This document shows, in pieces, positions 19,319 through 29,825 of a DNA stretch of 32,800 bases (position 1 is the stretch's first letter; each line of letters begins with the position of its first letter). Made by a program: the position numbers and the translations under genes. The stretch is from an uncultured Flavobacteriaceae bacterium (GTDB lineage: Bacteria > Bacteroidota > Bacteroidia > Flavobacteriales > Flavobacteriaceae), in contig CALLIG010000053.1 of assembly GCA_938009735.1 (NCBI GenBank), positions 1 through 32,800 of the forward strand. The letters are read 5' to 3'. Below the pieces are notes generated by a model. It saw nothing but the letters and a program-made list of their open reading frames with translations, was not told where the DNA came from and did no database searches.

Positions 19319-19362
19319 GCTGAACGCAAAATTAGGTATTTGAAAAAGGAATAACTAACCAA

Positions 19363-22300
19363 TTACATACGCACCGCACCAATACCAGCTTCCCAAAGTT
19401 TTTTATTGAAATTTGGAATTGAGTTCTCAATTAATTGGGTTGCTCTTGCTTTCAAAACTTCCCATTGCGGATCTAACTCTGCCCTTCGATCTTTTGAACC
19501 TTTATTTACTTTAGGAATATCACTTCCACCAGTCTGATTCAATAAAAATAAATACTCTGCAGAGAATTTATTTACGAAATTCTCCACATCATCATAGGCT
19601 TGTGATTTGCGTTGGATCATATCTTTATCCCAAGCATCCATTTCGGATAATAAAGAGTTTCCAGCCGTCTTCAAAGTATCATCAGATACATCTTCTAAAA
19701 TCGACTTTAATTGAAACTGTGCTTCATACAAAAGATTTACCTTGTTGTGCATGTCCGTAAGTTTTTGCTCCATTTCAGACATGAATACATCATGTTCTTT
19801 ATAACTCGCTGATGAATTTTCATAAGTCGGAACTGCTGTAATCTCACTAGTAGTTTCGACCGTTTTATCACCTTGGCTTAATCTTAATGTGTATTTTCCT
19901 GGAGGAGCTTTATGCCCTCTAAAATCAGCTTCAATATACGTATTCGGAATACCTGGCATTATGGGATGACGCATATCCCAAACAAAACGATTCAGCCCTT
20001 CTTTTTTTGAAAGTGTTGGTGCAGGAGGAGGACCACCTCCATTGTGTTTTTTATAATTAGTATCTTTTTCAGAGCTCATACTTCGAACCAATTTGCCATT
20101 TGCATCTAGAATATCCAATGAAATCTTTTCTTCATCATCAATATTCGGAAGTTGATAATAGATGACCATTCCGTTTGCTGGATTTACCCCATTAAAAGGA
20201 TTTGTTCCATCAAATTTATCCGAAGAACCGCTTAACTGACTTCTCCAAGAGCCATTATAGGTAGTGCCTGGTTTTAAAATATTCAAACCTTTTTTAGAGG
20301 AATCATAATTTGTCAAAGCGGCCAAATCATCTAAAATCCAGAAAGACCTTCCTGAGGTGGCAACAATCAAATTGCCTTTATGAACTTTCAAATCTGTAAT
20401 TGGGGTATTAGGAAGGTTCAATTGAAATGGTTCCCAAGATTTTCCATCCGAATATGAAATATATATTCCTTTTTCGGTACCAGCATACAACAAACCCTTG
20501 CGATTTTCATCTTCGCGAACGACTCTAGTAAAAGCACCATTCGGAATTCCAGAAGTTATATTCGTCCAAGTTTTTCCATAATTTGAAGTTTTATAAAGCG
20601 CTGGAGTATGATCGTTAAACTTATAGCGCGTTGTTGCGATATAGGCTGTTGCCGGATCATGCGGAGATACTTCAATCGCATTAATCAAACATTCTTTTAA
20701 ACCTTTTGGCGTTACATTCTGCCATGTCGCTCCGTTGTCTTTTGTGATATGTACCAGACCATCATCACTACCAGTATAAAAAACTCCTTTTTCGTGTGGC
20801 GATTCAAGCATATAAGAAATGGTGCCATAATTTTCTGCTCCGACCGCTTCATTTGTGTATGGTCCGCCACCATTGCCTTGCTTGGCATCGTTATCTCTAG
20901 TAAGGTCTCCAGAAATTTCTTCCCAAGTTTGACCCATATCTTTCGTTCTTAAAACGAGCTGTGCACATTTATAAAAGGTACCCGGTTCATGATTGGAACG
21001 AATAATTGGGGTGTTCCAATTGTAGAGATACTTCATATTTCGAGCTTCTCTTCCTAAATATTGAATAGGGGCAGCCATAACCTGCGTTGAGGCTTTTGAT
21101 TCTGTATCTAGCACCTCAACGGTACCCAAATATTGCCCGCCCATCACATATCTTGGGTTATCAGGATCAAATGCTAAAAAAGCACTTTCACCACCTGCAG
21201 AATTACTCCAGTCGCGTTCTGATATCCCGCTACTTCCTGTTGAAAGGCTTGCAATTTTAACTGCAGAATTATCTTGTTGACCACCGTAAATATTGTACGG
21301 AAAGAGATTATCTGTGCTAATACGGTAGAACTGCGCAGTAGGCATATTCGCTTGTGTTGACCATGATTTCGCAAAGTTGAAACTAATACCCGCTCCTCCA
21401 TCGTCGGCAATGACCATATTGTTAGAGTTCTTCGGATTAATCCATAAATCATGGTAATCTCCATGTGGTCCAGACAATGTCTCCCAATTTTTCCCGCCGT
21501 CAGTAGAACGAAGAGCTGGCGCACTTAAAACATATACCGTGTCTTCGTCATTAGGGTCAGCAAAGACTTCAATATAATACCAAGCTCTTTGCACGAGGCG
21601 ATTATCACCGCTAACCATACTCCATGATTCACCTGCATTGCTAGAAACAAAAAGTCCGCCTTTATCAGCATCAGAATCACTTTCAATTAAAGCATATACC
21701 TTATTCGAATTTGCAGGACTTACAGCAATAGCCATTTTTCCTTTTTCCTCAGGAAGACCTTTATGAATTTTCGACCACGTTTCACCTGAATCAATCGATT
21801 TGTATAGTCCACTTCCTTCTCCTCCACTAATTACAATATTTGGTTTACGCTGATGTTCCCACATCGCAGCGTACATTATTTCAGGATAGTTAGCATCCAT
21901 AGATAACTCAGCACAGCCTGTAAGATTATTGACAAATAAGACGTTCTTCCAAGTTAAACCCCCATCGATAGATTTATAGATGCCGCGTTCTGCAGTTGGT
22001 CCGTATAATGCACCTTGTGCAGCAACATAAACAATATCGGGGTTGGTAGGGTGAATCTTAATTCTAGAAATATGTTGGGTAGCTTTTAAACCCATATGCT
22101 TCCAGGTTTTGCCTGCATCAGTAGATTTGTATACCCCATCACCATAAGACGTCATAACGCCTCTTGGGGCATGCTCACCCATACCGCAATACAAAATATT
22201 AGGATTTGATTCTGATACTGAAATTGCACCCACAGACCCCATTTCGAAAAACCCATCAGAAATATTATTCCATCGTTGCCCAGCATCTGAAGTTTTCCAA

Positions 22301-22491
22301 AGCCCGCCACCTGTTGTTCCCATGTAATAGGTTAATGGGTCTGAAGTTACGCCCGTGGCAGAAACTGACCGTCCTCCTCTATATGGGCCGATATTTCGAT
22401 ATTTTAAAGGTTCAAAATATTCTTCGGCCGTTTGTGCGAACGTTGACGTTATTGCTAGAATAAAAAGTAGCAGTATTGGTTTTTTCATCAT
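19363..22491 (-). CDS. Secreted Asp-box (BNR/VPS10/sortilin-like) beta-propeller protein, 1042 aa
   Basis: Signal peptide [20 protein letters not shown]; repeated [ST]xDxGxx[57 protein letters not shown]. Confidence 0.93.
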   Translation of the reverse strand: MMKKPILLLFILAITSTFAQTAEEYFEPLKYRNIGPYRGGRSVSATGVTSDPLTYYMGTTGGGLWKTSDAGQRWNNISDGFFEMGSVGAISVSESNPNILYCGMGEHAPRGVMTSYGDGVYKSTDAGKTWKHMGLKATQHISRIKIHPTNPDIVYVAAQGALYGPTAERGIYKSIDGGLTWKNVLFVNNLTGCAELSMDANYPEIMYAAMWEHQRKPNIVISGGEGSGLYKSIDSGETWSKIHKGLPEEKGKMAIAVSPANSNKVYALIESDSDADKGGLFVSSNAGESWSMVSGDNRLVQRAWYYIEVFADPNDEDTVYVLSAPALRSTDGGKNWETLSGPHGDYHDLWINPKNSNNMVIADDGGAGISFNFAKSWSTQANMPTAQFYRISTDNLFPYNIYGGQQDNSAVKIASLSTGSSGISERDWSNSAGGESAFLAFDPDNPRYVMGGQYLGTVEVLDTESKASTQVMAAPIQYLGREARNMKYLYNWNTPIIRSNHEPGTFYKCAQLVLRTKDMGQTWEEISGDLTRDNDAKQGNGGGPYTNEAVGAENYGTISYMLESPHEKGVFYTGSDDGLVHITKDNGATWQNVTPKGLKECLINAIEVSPHDPATAYIATTRYKFNDHTPALYKTSNYGKTWTNITSGIPNGAFTRVVREDENRKGLLYAGTEKGIYISYSDGKSWEPFQLNLPNTPITDLKVHKGNLIVATSGRSFWILDDLAALTNYDSSKKGLNILKPGTTYNGSWRSQLSGSSDKFDGTNPFNGVNPANGMVIYYQLPNIDDEEKISLDILDANGKLVRSMSSEKDTNYKKHNGGGPPPAPTLSKKEGLNRFVWDMRHPIMPGIPNTYIEADFRGHKAPPGKYTLRLSQGDKTVETTSEITAVPTYENSSASYKEHDVFMSEMEQKLTDMHNKVNLLYEAQFQLKSILEDVSDDTLKTAGNSLLSEMDAWDKDMIQRKSQAYDDVENFVNKFSAEYLFLLNQTGGSDIPKVNKGSKDRRAELDPQWEVLKARATQLIENSIPNFNKKLWEAGIGAVRM

Positions 22492-22519
22492 TTTGTATTT
22501 ATATCCTAATAATACCTAC

Positions 22520-25500
22520 TTAATCTTCTACAGACAAGTAATTCAATTTCAAGGCATTAAACTCATCATTGAAAGCTTCGATTTCTGTATTAATCAAGTT
22601 GTCAAAAGTCTTTAATTGAGCTTCTATTTGACCTGAAAGCTCGTTCTTAACTGCTATGTCTTGTTCAGTTGGTGGAAAATCGTCCATAGCGACCAAACTA
22701 TTTAAATGTCCCAATTTATTATTTAAGCGAATTGGAAAATTCAACGGATCTTGACGACTCTTATTCTTTGTTTGATATAAGGCCTTTTCAACAGCTCCAA
22801 ACTTTTCTTTCATCGCTTTGGCCTTTTCTACCAAATCCTTCGTTTGCTCATTGCCTTTATACTGTTTCATAAAAGCATCTAGTTTTCCATTTATCTTCTT
22901 GATGTTTTTTATCGAATTGTGTGCTTTTTCGATCGTCGTATTAATGTCAGTAATAAAATCAAACTGCTTTTGCATATCATCAACAGAGGCTTCCGCTCTA
23001 GGATCTGGAATAATTTTAAATGTTTGTGAAGAAGAACTTCCGTTGACATTCAAATGGACCTTGTATTGACCAGGCACCGCTTTTGCACCATCCAAACTTG
23101 CCCACCACATGATCATACCATCCAATAATTTGGCTCCTTTCCCTCTTGTATCCCAAACATGAGTGTTACCGCCTTTTTTGACTTTGAGCTTTTTATCTTT
23201 GTCTTTAGATGCATTACTATAGCTTGCCAATGTATCACCCGCCATTGAAGTATATGTTAAACTCACACTATCTTTCTCACTTAAGTTCTTTAAGTAGAAA
23301 TGTGAAATAACGCCATTAGGATGGTTTTGCCCAGCAGTCTTAGAAGGTTTGCTTGAAGCACGACCTTTAGTTCGATATGAATCTTTTGGTTTATATAATA
23401 TTGAAGAGCTATTTTTCTTCGCATCATCCAACTGATGAAGTATTGTTAGGTCATCTAAAATCCATAAGCTACGGCCTTGTGTCGCAACAACTAAGTTGTT
23501 CTCTTTGATAGTTAAATCTGTGATAGGAACAATTGGAAGGTTCATTTGAAACGGACTCCAATTCGCGCCGTCATCAAAAGAAACATACATTCCCGTTTCT
23601 GTACCTGCATACAACAATCCCTTTCTTTTAGGGTCTTCTCGAACTACACGTGTAAAATGCTCATTATTTATACCGTTCGTTATTTTAGCCCACGTTTGAC
23701 CATAATCAGTAGTTTTATATAGGTAAGGTTGAAAATCACCAAGCTTATATCTTGTTGCCGCAACATAGCAAGTACCTTCATCAAAAGCAGAAGGTTCAAT
23801 ACTATTAATCATATTCCATTCGGGCATATTTTTGGGAGTAACATTATCCCAATTTTGACCCCCATCTTTAGTAACATGAATTAAACCATCATCACTACCA
23901 ACCCAAAGTAAACCTTCTTTTAACGGACTCTCATTTGCAGCGAAAATGGTACAGTAATATTCAACACTTGTATTGTCTTGTGTAATCGGTCCTCCGCTAG
24001 AAACCAATTTTGCAGGATCATTTCTAGTAAGGTCATCACTTAATAACTTCCAGCTTTGACCTTCATTTTCTGTTACATGTACATGGTTTGAGAACGTATA
24101 TAGTTTCTTCGGATTATGTCTACTGAAAATAATAGGGAAATTCCATTGAAAACGATATTTCATTCCTTCTGCACCATGACCCATTGGGTTATCTGGCCAA
24201 ACATTAATTCCTCTAACAGTTCCTGTTTTATGATTTACTCGAGTTAGAAATCCATCATAACTACCACCATAAACAATATCATTATCTGCTGGGTCTACTG
24301 CAATATGAGCTGATTCGCCACCAGCAGTTTCTTCCCAATCATCCTCACCAATACTACCGCCATCACTTCTGTGATTCACACGAAGTGTTGAGTTATCTTG
24401 TTGTGCTACATATATTCTATACGGACTTGCATTATCTGTTGTAACTCTATAGTATTGCGCTGTAGGTTGATTGTAATAGGTGCTCCATGTCTCGCCTCCG
24501 TCATAGGTGATTTGTGCTCCGCCATCATCACCAATGATCATGCGTTTAGAATCTTCAGGTGCAATCCATAAATCATGATGATCGCCATGCGGCGCATTGA
24601 AAGTGTTGAAAGATTTACCACCATCGGTTGATTTATGATATCTAACATTCAAAACATAAACCACATCTTCATCTTCTGTATCTGCATATAATCTTGTATA
24701 GTACCAAGCACGCTGACGCAACTTACGTTCCTCATTAACTCGCGTCCATTTTTTACCTCCGTCATCACTTCGGTACAATCCCCCTTTTGCTTTATTCTCA
24801 ACGATTGCCCAAACACGTTCTGAGTTTTTAGGCGAAACCGTTACACCGATAATACCCAAAGTATCTTTTGGGAATCCTTCATTTTTCGAAATCTCTGTCC
24901 AATTTTCTCCGCTATCGGTACTTTTCCATAAAGCAGAACCATCGCCACCACTACTTAAGCTATACGGAGTGCGTTTTGCACGCCAAGATGATGCATATAA
25001 TATTCTTGGGTTGTTAGGGTCTAATGTCAAATCAACAAAACCTGACTGATCATTCACATACAATTTTTTCGACCATGTTTTTCCACCATCAACACTTTTA
25101 TAAATACCACGATCTTGAGTTGGCTTGTAGATATTCCCCAAAACAGCTGCATAAACAATATCAGCATTTGTAGGGTGAATTTTAATACGCGGTACATGCC
25201 GACTGTTTTTCAATCCGGCTGAAACCCATGTTTTTCCTCCGTTTTCTGTTTTCCAGATTCCATAGCCAGATGATACGTTACCACGAAGTGTTTTTTCACC
25301 ACCACCAACGTAAATTACGTTAGGGTCACTTTTAGCTACTTCAACAGCACCTATACTACCGCCGAAATAACCGTCAGAAATATTACCCCATGTTCGTCCA
25401 CCATCAAGTGTTTTCCATACACCACCACCAGCTGCTCCGAAATAAAATTTATTTGGCTCTCCCGGCACTCCAGTTACAGCGGCAGAACGACCACCTCTAT

Positions 25501-25663
25501 GCGGACCGATCGAACGATATTCCATACTAGAATATAGTTCTTGAGGAAAAGCTGTTTTTACAGGAATTACTTTTTTGCGTCTTTGTGAATTTGCTGTCAA
25601 TGGGACAAACAAAAGTGCTAGGGCCAACAGGCCTAGTTTGGCGTAGAAATTTTTCATTTTCAA
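22520..25663 (-). CDS. Secreted Asp-box beta-propeller protein, 1047 aa; tandem paralogue of 19363-22491
   Basis: Signal peptide; Asp-boxes TLDGGRTW, TENGGKTW, SVDGGKTW, STDSGENW, SDDGGKKW, TYDGGETW, TKDGGQNW, TTDYGQTW. Shares EYRSIGPHRGGRSAAVTGV / [19 protein letters not shown] and [24 protein letters not shown] with its neighbour. Confidence 0.93.
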   Translation of the reverse strand: MKMKNFYAKLGLLALALLFVPLTANSQRRKKVIPVKTAFPQELYSSMEYRSIGPHRGGRSAAVTGVPGEPNKFYFGAAGGGVWKTLDGGRTWGNISDGYFGGSIGAVEVAKSDPNVIYVGGGEKTLRGNVSSGYGIWKTENGGKTWVSAGLKNSRHVPRIKIHPTNADIVYAAVLGNIYKPTQDRGIYKSVDGGKTWSKKLYVNDQSGFVDLTLDPNNPRILYASSWRAKRTPYSLSSGGDGSALWKSTDSGENWTEISKNEGFPKDTLGIIGVTVSPKNSERVWAIVENKAKGGLYRSDDGGKKWTRVNEERKLRQRAWYYTRLYADTEDEDVVYVLNVRYHKSTDGGKSFNTFNAPHGDHHDLWIAPEDSKRMIIGDDGGAQITYDGGETWSTYYNQPTAQYYRVTTDNASPYRIYVAQQDNSTLRVNHRSDGGSIGEDDWEETAGGESAHIAVDPADNDIVYGGSYDGFLTRVNHKTGTVRGINVWPDNPMGHGAEGMKYRFQWNFPIIFSRHNPKKLYTFSNHVHVTENEGQSWKLLSDDLTRNDPAKLVSSGGPITQDNTSVEYYCTIFAANESPLKEGLLWVGSDDGLIHVTKDGGQNWDNVTPKNMPEWNMINSIEPSAFDEGTCYVAATRYKLGDFQPYLYKTTDYGQTWAKITNGINNEHFTRVVREDPKRKGLLYAGTETGMYVSFDDGANWSPFQMNLPIVPITDLTIKENNLVVATQGRSLWILDDLTILHQLDDAKKNSSSILYKPKDSYRTKGRASSKPSKTAGQNHPNGVISHFYLKNLSEKDSVSLTYTSMAGDTLASYSNASKDKDKKLKVKKGGNTHVWDTRGKGAKLLDGMIMWWASLDGAKAVPGQYKVHLNVNGSSSSQTFKIIPDPRAEASVDDMQKQFDFITDINTTIEKAHNSIKNIKKINGKLDAFMKQYKGNEQTKDLVEKAKAMKEKFGAVEKALYQTKNKSRQDPLNFPIRLNNKLGHLNSLVAMDDFPPTEQDIAVKNELSGQIEAQLKTFDNLINTEIEAFNDEFNALKLNYLSVED

Positions 25664-25714
25664 TTGGATTATTTAGTCTTTCTAAATGTAAGGAAAAAGC
25701 TGTAAAATATTTCT

Positions 25715-27295
25715 CTATTTTTTTAATTCCATTGCCATTTGAATAGCAGCATATACATTTAAGATACTTCCAGTCTTCGAAAGTTCTGAAAATGGAACTA
25801 ATGCAGCGCCATCTTCGTCCCCAGGACGATTTACTAGTATATCTAATTTAGTTCCAGATTTTAGAATTATTTCTTTAAGCTGTATAGCAGTAAGCTGCGG
25901 AAAATAGGATAATAATAGGGCAGCTGTACCTGCAACAATAGGACTAGCAAAAGAGGTTCCTCTTCTTGAATTATATTCATTATCTGGAGCGGAAGAAAAA
26001 ATATCTTTTGCAGGAGCAAAAATATCTACTTGTTTCTTCCCATAATTTGAAAATTCAGCAACTATTGTAGAATCTAATTGACTTGTAGTGCCTCCTGTAT
26101 TGATAAAATTATCCATAATTTCTTCCCCTAGATAAAAATCAGTAGGAAAACTTAGTTCGACATCTATATCTTTTGAATCATTTCCTGAACCGGTAACCAA
26201 AAGAACATTTTTCTTCGCAGCATACTCAAAAGCGGCTCTTACAAGTTCTGTTTGAGTTGAGTAATACTTCACCCAACTCATGTTAATTATTTGCGCTCCA
26301 TTATCAACAGCATATCGAATGGCTTTTGCAACATCCTCATCATGTTCATCACCATGAGCAACCATTACCACCGGCATTATTCTAATTGCATCTGAAAAAC
26401 CTTGTACTCCTAAGTCATTAGTACGAGTTGCTGCTAATACTCCAGACACAGGAGTTGAGTGTTGAAAAGGCATACTATTTTCTTTAACCTTATTGTTACC
26501 GCCATCTACATATTTTCGTTCATTAAAATCCTTGTTATATGTAGTATTTAGTTCTTTGTTAGTATGGTCAATATAAGATTTAACACCATCCTCTTCAATA
26601 CCCCAATCTATCATAGACTTCATCCAGTTGATATTATCTTTATCAACCGTTGCGATGGTTAGAAGGCTATCCAATGCCATCTCATTATATGTTTTACCAT
26701 CTAATAAGGCTACAATATCTATTTTATAATTGTTATAGATGTTTGCGATTGAATCTACATAGTCAACAGCATCTAACATTTCAAGACGCTGAGATTCAAA
26801 TTCTTCTAGTGCCTTTTCATATTCTACTTCAACCTCCTTTGTTGGAACAGATATTTCCTTCGAAACTCCATAAGTACTTTCATATTTGTGAATTACTCTC
26901 AGTAATTCGACTGACTGGTGAGAAACTTCACCACCTTTTGCATTGCCTAAAAAATTCCAACCATTTATATCATCGATGTAACCATTTTTATCATCGTCGA
27001 TATTGTTATTAGGAATCTCATCACTATTAACCCAAATCTGATCTTTTAGGTCTTCATGGTCAATATCAATTTTAGTATCCAAAACAGCAACAATGACCTC
27101 TTGTCCTATCTTATTATTTAATAATTCGCGGTACGCCTTATCTAAACTAATACCCGGAATTGTATCTTCCTGTACATCTTTTTGCCACCAAGTTTTAAGA
27201 TCTTCTTCTGTAAGTTCTTTAGTTTTTTGTGCAAAAATTGTCGATGGAAGGATCAGAAATATAATTACACCAAATTGCATGGCTAATTTTTTCAA
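25715..27295 (-). CDS. S8 (subtilisin-like) family serine peptidase
   Basis: Signal peptide; Asp motif VIVAVLDTKIDIDHEDL (D73), His motif HSTPVSGVLAA (H279), VTGSGNDS, Ser motif RRGTSFASPIVAGTAALLLSY. Confidence 0.93.
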   Translation of the reverse strand: MKKLAMQFGVIIFLILPSTIFAQKTKELTEEDLKTWWQKDVQEDTIPGISLDKAYRELLNNKIGQEVIVAVLDTKIDIDHEDLKDQIWVNSDEIPNNNIDDDKNGYIDDINGWNFLGNAKGGEVSHQSVELLRVIHKYESTYGVSKEISVPTKEVEVEYEKALEEFESQRLEMLDAVDYVDSIANIYNNYKIDIVALLDGKTYNEMALDSLLTIATVDKDNINWMKSMIDWGIEEDGVKSYIDHTNKELNTTYNKDFNERKYVDGGNNKVKENSMPFQHSTPVSGVLAATRTNDLGVQGFSDAIRIMPVVMVAHGDEHDEDVAKAIRYAVDNGAQIINMSWVKYYSTQTELVRAAFEYAAKKNVLLVTGSGNDSKDIDVELSFPTDFYLGEEIMDNFINTGGTTSQLDSTIVAEFSNYGKKQVDIFAPAKDIFSSAPDNEYNSRRGTSFASPIVAGTAALLLSYFPQLTAIQLKEIILKSGTKLDILVNRPGDEDGAALVPFSELSKTGSILNVYAAIQMAMELKK

Positions 27296-27387
27296 AATAG
27301 TGACTGTTTTAAATTAAAGTATTTTAAATGTAAGTAATCTGGCTTCAATATAAAATTTTTAAATTTGACTTCAATAGTGTTCTTTCT

Positions 27388-27897
27388 ATGATTGAAATAC
27401 CGATTGGTACAGAAATGGTTCATTACGCCGAACAAAAACTCGAAAAATTGAGCCTTAACAAAGGTTTAGCCCTAAGTAAATTCGGGTCGGAGTATGATAG
27501 AATTTTAATCGGTTACATTGGTGAAAGTGTACTTATGCATTATCTAAAAATTGAAGAAGACCAGAATACTTTCAATTATGACTTACGCTACAAAAACAAA
27601 AAGATAGAAGTCAAAACCATCTCATGTAAGTTCAAACCGAAACGCACCTATTTAGCCACAGTCAATTCACATAAAGTTGATGGCGTACATCAACAAGATG
27701 CTGACTACTATGTTTTCGTTCGTATATTAAATGATAAGAGCAAAGCTTGGGTTTTAGGATGCTGCACCTGTGATGAATTTTTTGAAAAAGGAGAGTTTGT
27801 TGCTAAAGGGAAAGATTTTGGAAAGTTTAAATTTGTAAAAGCAAATGCTACCGTTTTACCTATAAGTGAATTGCGACCCATAAACCAAATACGCTAA
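27388..27897 (+). CDS. Conserved hypothetical protein with PD-(D/E)XK nuclease-like signature (169 aa)
   Basis: GYIGESVLMHYL (E46), YDLRYKNKKIEVKT (D65, E74-x-K76): spacing matches E...D-x8-ExK of the PD-(D/E)XK superfamily. CDS confident, nuclease assignment tentative. Confidence 0.6.
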   Translation: MIEIPIGTEMVHYAEQKLEKLSLNKGLALSKFGSEYDRILIGYIGESVLMHYLKIEEDQNTFNYDLRYKNKKIEVKTISCKFKPKRTYLATVNSHKVDGVHQQDADYYVFVRILNDKSKAWVLGCCTCDEFFEKGEFVAKGKDFGKFKFVKANATVLPISELRPINQIR

Positions 27898-27901
27898 TAC
27901 T

Positions 27902-28507
27902 ATGTTACGATCAATTTTCGGCCCATCAAAAGATGAAATATGGAGTCAAATCGCCAAAGAAATTGGCGGTGAATTTATTGATAACGGCTTTTGGAAAAAA
28001 AATGATTTGCGCTATGAGCATAAAGAATGGGAGCTACTATTGGACACTTTCACAAGAAGTCACGGAAAATCTAGTAGCACCTACACGCGACTACGCGTTC
28101 CTTTTCTCAATAAAGATGGTTTAAAATTCAAAATCTATCGCCATGGGTTTTTCAGCTCAATAGGAAAGTTTTTCGGTATGCAAGACCTTGAAATACGAGA
28201 TCGTCGGTTTAATGAAAACTATATTATTCAAGGGAATAACCTTCAAAAAATAGAACGCTTATTAAGTAATTCTAAGCTTAAAGTACTCTTTGAAATGGTG
28301 CCAAAGGTAAATGTTGAGATTAAGAAAGATGAAGGCTGGTTTGGCAAAAAATACCCAGCCGGAGTAGATGTTTTATACTTTGAATGTTTGGGTACGGTAA
28401 AAGACAGAGAGCATCTCAAACTGCTATTCAGATTGTTTACTGCGATTCTTGACGGTTTAGTACATATTGATTCTGCCTATGAAGATGACCCGAAGCTAAA
28501 ATTATAA
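27902..28507 (+). CDS. Hypothetical protein (201 aa), likely co-transcribed with 27388-27897
   Basis: ORF track; starts 4 bp after upstream stop; soluble, no recognised family. Confidence 0.75.
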   Translation: MLRSIFGPSKDEIWSQIAKEIGGEFIDNGFWKKNDLRYEHKEWELLLDTFTRSHGKSSSTYTRLRVPFLNKDGLKFKIYRHGFFSSIGKFFGMQDLEIRDRRFNENYIIQGNNLQKIERLLSNSKLKVLFEMVPKVNVEIKKDEGWFGKKYPAGVDVLYFECLGTVKDREHLKLLFRLFTAILDGLVHIDSAYEDDPKLKL

Positions 28508-28536
28508 TTACTCTTCAACCTTAAGTCAGTAGATAA

Positions 28537-29568
28537 CTAAACTGGTAATTTTCCACTTGCTTGCCATTCATTCGCCCATTTTGCCATAACGCCAACCCAG
28601 GCATCTCCATCATTCAGACAAGGCACATGTTTATAGTGTTCACCGCCGGCTTCTTCGAATTGCTCTTTGCCCTCCATTGCTATTTCCTCCAGCGTTTCTA
28701 AGCAATCAGAAACAAAAGCTGCAGTAACAACTGCTAATTTCTTTTTACCAGCTTTAGCAAGGTTCTCGAATTCATAATCAGTATATGGTTTTAACCAGGG
28801 ATCACCAGCTAATCGCGATTGAAAAGAAGTACTTACTTGCTCTTCCGGAAGTCCTAAATACGCTTTGACCAATTCGGTTGTTTCATACACTTGATGACGG
28901 TAACAAGTATTGTGAGCTACAGAATTCACGCTACAACAGCTGCCGTCAATTTTACAATGAAATTTAGTTGGATCACTTTTACGAATATGACGTTCAGGAA
29001 TACCATGATATGAAAACAAAATATGATCGTAATCGAAATCTTTTAATCCGTCAGCGATACTTTCAGATAGGACTTTAATATACTCTGGACTTTTATAAAA
29101 AGCAGGGAGCGTGGTGATCTTCATTTCAGGAAAATACTTTTCTTTATCCTCCATCGTCTTAACAACAACAGTTTCATAAGAAGACATTGCATAATGCGGA
29201 TATAACGGAACTAAAAGCACCTCATCAACACCTTTATCTTTCAGTTCTTGTAGTGATTTTTTGATTGACATGCTTCCGTATCGCATTCCTAATGCGACTG
29301 GCATTTCAGTATGATTTTGCACCTTTTTAGCAAAGCGTTCAGAAAGCACTATAAGCGGTGAACCTTCATCCCACCAGATCTTAGCATAAGCTTTTGCCGA
29401 TTTTTTTGGTCGAGTTTGAAGAATAATTCCACGAACCAATATATTTCTCAGAATATTGGGAACATCAATTACCCTTTCATCCATCAAAAACTCATCTAAA
29501 TATGGCTTTACATCTTTAGCGGTAGGACTATCTGGAGACCCCAAGTTAACCAATAAAACTCCTTTCAT
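28537..29568 (-). CDS. hemH: Ferrochelatase
   Basis: MKGVLLVNLGSPDSPTAKDVKPYLDEFLMD, LLVPLYPHYAMSSYETV, ILFSYHGIPERHIRKSDP, VSTSFQSRLAGDPWLKPYTD, FVSDCLETLEEI. Confidence 0.97.
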   Translation of the reverse strand: MKGVLLVNLGSPDSPTAKDVKPYLDEFLMDERVIDVPNILRNILVRGIILQTRPKKSAKAYAKIWWDEGSPLIVLSERFAKKVQNHTEMPVALGMRYGSMSIKKSLQELKDKGVDEVLLVPLYPHYAMSSYETVVVKTMEDKEKYFPEMKITTLPAFYKSPEYIKVLSESIADGLKDFDYDHILFSYHGIPERHIRKSDPTKFHCKIDGSCCSVNSVAHNTCYRHQVYETTELVKAYLGLPEEQVSTSFQSRLAGDPWLKPYTDYEFENLAKAGKKKLAVVTAAFVSDCLETLEEIAMEGKEQFEEAGGEHYKHVPCLNDGDAWVGVMAKWANEWQASGKLPV

Positions 29569-29588
29569 AACACTACAATTTTCAACTG

Positions 29589-29596
29589 CAAAAATA
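29589..29596 (-). promoter_or_regulatory. -7 element (TAnnTTTG) of hemH
   Basis: Reverse complement reads TATTTTTG, ~20 bp upstream of ATG 29568. Confidence 0.4.
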
Positions 29597-29777
29597 ATAC
29601 TTGAACCCCAGTATCCATTGAAAAGTGATCATAACTTTTTATATATAATCAACTAACGATTGAGATTATCTAAAAAAACTACAAAAACAGAAAATACCAC
29701 CAAGAATTAATCGTTATATCAAGGTTAAGTAGGAAATTTTCACAGTTTATAGGGATAATGTAAGGCATTCTGTTTCC

Positions 29778-29785
29778 TAAATTTG
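29778..29785 (+). promoter_or_regulatory. -7 element (TAnnTTTG) upstream of TraB/GumN gene
   Basis: TAAATTTG, ~40 bp upstream of ATG 29826. Confidence 0.4.
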
Positions 29786-29825
29786 TGAATAAGCTGCTGA
29801 TAACCAAACTTTTTAAATACTGTTC

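Noticed and set aside
21174-21524. 116-aa ORF inside the propeller gene on the same strand
   Set aside because: Alternate frame of a confidently coded Asp-box gene.
26650-27012. 120-aa + strand ORF over the S8 protease
   Set aside because: Antisense to the protease; H/L/Y-rich shadow translation without start context.
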